A DNA stretch of 64,000 bases from Tyto alba (lineage: Eukaryota > Chordata > Aves > Strigiformes > Tytonidae), in the NCBI RefSeq assembly GCF_018691265.1, contig NW_024881282.1, positions 49,731,122 through 49,795,121 of the forward strand. Direction: 5' to 3'. The translations under genes were made by a program, and so were the position numbers. Below are positions 61,401 through 64,000 of the stretch, piece after piece (positions within the stretch are counted from its first letter, which is position 1; each line of letters starts with the position of its first letter). The notes beneath the pieces were generated by a model. The model was not told the origin of the DNA. It was given only the letters and a program-made list of their open reading frames with translations, and did not search any database.

Positions 61401-64000
61401 CCTAAGCCAGATTTCATTGAAGTTATCTCAATTAATGACTGTTAATTTGTTATTTGCAACTCCCTTTGATCTATGGATAGTTTCATTTATAGTCATTCAT
61501 TCGTTATTGACATGTTACAGTCTCCTGTACACTCCTGCACTCCAATCTGTTTCTCCGGTGGCATTTCCATTGAGTAGTTAACCGCCCTTCCAAGTAAGCA
61601 CACTGCCAATTTAGACAGGCGGATGGACATGAATCCATTGTTCTTTGAAGAGGAAATACAAATTCTGCACAAACAAGTATGAAGATCTAGTACTTTCAAA
61701 TTAGGCTTGTTGGTTATCACTGTCTTTGTTCAAACAATGTGATGGAAGCCATCTTACTTCACCACTTGCACCTTTCCTAAGACTATTAAAGAAATAACAA
61801 GTGTTCCTAACAGTCACATCAATGTCACGAAAGTCTTTGAAATGGCAAACAGAAGTCACTACAAAAGCTTGTATCTACGTTATTACACTTAAAAAGATTA
61901 AATGAGGTAACGGAGTACTAGGATGCAACTGTCCAAGATCCTGATTTAAATTTTTAGTAACCGAAAGTGGTTCATCTGTAGTGCAAAATGAAACACAGAT
62001 GTGTTTTGACTTGAAACCCACAGGCTGAACAGGAAAATTCGCAGCATATTCTCTTTTCAGAGATCCCTGGCCCCACCTCAGCACCCTAAGACTTCTCAGA
62101 ACAACAGAGACCAGAACAGATTCAAAAGATCTGGATTTGCATTCACAATTGTCTGGCAGTCTCTACTTCTCCTTGTTCATGAAGACAGACAAACACAAAA
62201 TTCATTAACCCGTGGTCTACAGAATGGATGCTGACTTCAGTCTAATTCAGTGCAGCAGCCTGCACTCCACTGCAAATATCATCTATACACCTGAGCATTG
62301 CTTGCCTTAAAAAAGAAAAAGAAACAAAAAGAAAACTCATGCCTTCCTATCTCTTCTGTTAGAAAGGGTAGACTGAAAGTACACTCCAAATTTAAAAAAA
62401 AAGAAACAAAAAAATTACTAGAAAGAAGCTAAGCACTGAACATTAGTTCTACTTATGAAATGGCATAGTGACCTTAGCTCTGTTCATCAAAGATTAGCAG
62501 ATTGTTATCAAACATAAGGTCAGCATAACAGATGCAAGGACAAGAGACACCAAATTTGTAGACATCAGAATGCAACCTTTACTTTTCACAACTTTGACGT
62601 GGTAGAATGTTGGATTTCCACTTTTTTTTTTTTTTTCAATTGATGATATCTGCAAGGCAGTTTTCCAAGTAAACAAAACTGGTCAGAGTGACATAAGAAT
62701 AACAGTAAAATAGTAAAAACTGCATTAAGCCTAAAATCACTCCAAAGTGATATGAAGCCCAGATCAATCAAATGCATTTACTGTATGTTTTCTAGGGGAA
62801 TTGAGGCCATTAATTAAGGTACTTTGTTTCCATTGAAAAGACAGAAACCAATAAATAGCAATGGTTACATTTATAAAGAAGAAAAAATTAAGAGCAAACT
62901 GAAGTGGCTATGACTTGCTAGCGGTCTTCCAGTGAGTCCAGTAAAATCTTCAAGGAATATTGCCACGTAACTGTGTCTGATGCAATACTATCATCTCCCA
63001 CTGCTTACTGATGCATACTAGCAAAAGAATAGCATTACCACAGCTCTACTAACAGAACCAGAACACAAGCACTCCTTTTCTGCTGAAGGCAAAATCAGCT
63101 GTCTCTGTTCAAAGCAGCTCTCTCGTATTCACATGTTCACACTACCCTGTCTTACTTTGCCTCAAGCAAGCATACATCCACAGTCCACTTTGCCAGCAGA
63201 AATGTGTACATGGCAAACTGTAGCTGATAGATGGTAACAGTAGATAGAAGAAAATCACGCCTGCACCCACAGAGAGGTTTGCAAAAACATGCTTGTGTCT
63301 ATGGATAAATTATGCTTTGAGTTATCATAGTGTGTATTTACATGTTACCCCTTGTTATGATATCTCCTGTCAGGAGTTTACAGATTTCAGCTCACCACAT
63401 GTTCTTTCCTGAACCTCAGAAATACAAGTTTACTCAGTCTATCCAAGACAGAAAGTCTGAAAATGCTAATCCTCTTAGAAACATGTTTTTCCTTCAGAAT
63501 AGATATGCAGTAAAGGCTAAAGGGGTTAACAAGGCTGATTCTTAAGCTCAGGCAGGCATTGTATGGTAATTTTGTTAATTTTTTAGGCTGAACCACAATG
63601 CTGTTACATCTAAGGAGTGTGAATAATGTATTTCTTCACACATGAAAGAGCTTCACAGGGATGAGCTCAGTTAAATGAAGGTAGAAGCAAACATCTTAAT
63701 TTTCAGCTAACAGTAGCTTCTCTTGTACAGCATTCTGCTGTTGACTGCATCCCAGTAACCTTATATTCTCAAACTATCAAGGGAAATTTCAATGTGCTTA
63801 TATGTTTTCTATTAGGTTTGTATTCTTCTGAACATCAACATGGAAGTTTCAAGGGTTTCCATTGCTCCAATGCAGGAGTAGCATATATCCCAACTTAGCA
63901 CAGTGAAAACATTTGCCTTCATATCAAGTCAGAACTCAATGCAGTCTTTCAAGCAAAATGTGCTGGAGCCATCAGCAATTTACAAAGAGCAAAATTACTT
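55455..64000 (-). other. TRHDE: TRHDE intron, partial (upstream exon lies outside the window)
   Basis: The acceptor at 55455-55456 proves that an intron precedes the 55287-55454 exon. I looked on the minus strand for the preceding TRHDE exon, which should encode a segment ending DWISSNRNR with phase 2, and found no match before 64000. The remaining 8.5 kb is therefore intron. It is AT-rich with short homopolymers (55582-55593, 59511-59520, 62622-62636). The segment around 60171-60420 is richer in GC and may be an old SINE relic, but I could not identify it. Confidence 0.75.

Overview
This is eukaryotic, vertebrate genomic DNA, almost certainly from a bird outside the chicken-like lineages. 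It is AT-rich and intron-rich, with one split gene, long-terminal-repeat (LTR) insertions of the types common in modern bird genomes, and older amniote repeats (a CR1/L3-type LINE, MIR-like SINE pieces). The assignment to birds rests on repeat style and recognition, not on a database search. There is no bacterial-style operon, CRISPR array or mobile gene cassette.

Gene content: the only gene I can support is the 3' end of TRHDE (thyrotropin-releasing-hormone-degrading ectoenzyme, an M1 zinc aminopeptidase) on the minus strand. Its last four coding exons lie at 55287-55454, 54608-54748, 49576-49657 and 47556-47699. Splice sites and codon phases join without error, and they encode the last 177 full residues up to the stop codon. 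The exons upstream, including the catalytic domain, lie beyond 64000. The 3' untranslated region runs to lower coordinates and contains two long U-tracts.

Layout: 1-4938 is gene-free DNA. 4944-6013 is a solo LTR with a perfect 5-bp target duplication. 10871-12614 is a gutted provirus of the same family: it keeps a full 3' LTR, a polypurine tract, a tRNA-Lys-type primer-binding site and part of the 5' LTR around only 354 bp of interior. 20259-20856 (plus) and 21649-22137 (minus) are two related solo LTRs in opposite orientation. 23562-24691 is a third LTR type with an internal tandem array. 24700-47500 is a gene desert with an ancient LINE reverse-transcriptase fossil (about 33090-33735), MIR-like SINE relics, a probable hairpin MITE relic (41716-41795) and homopolymer runs. 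47556-64000 holds TRHDE exons and introns.

No clearly new biological system is visible. The most interesting structure is the compact PBS/PPT-bearing provirus with a U3 deletion. Two short unidentified open stretches (30274-30434 plus; 41747-42082 minus) are recorded as weak candidates only.
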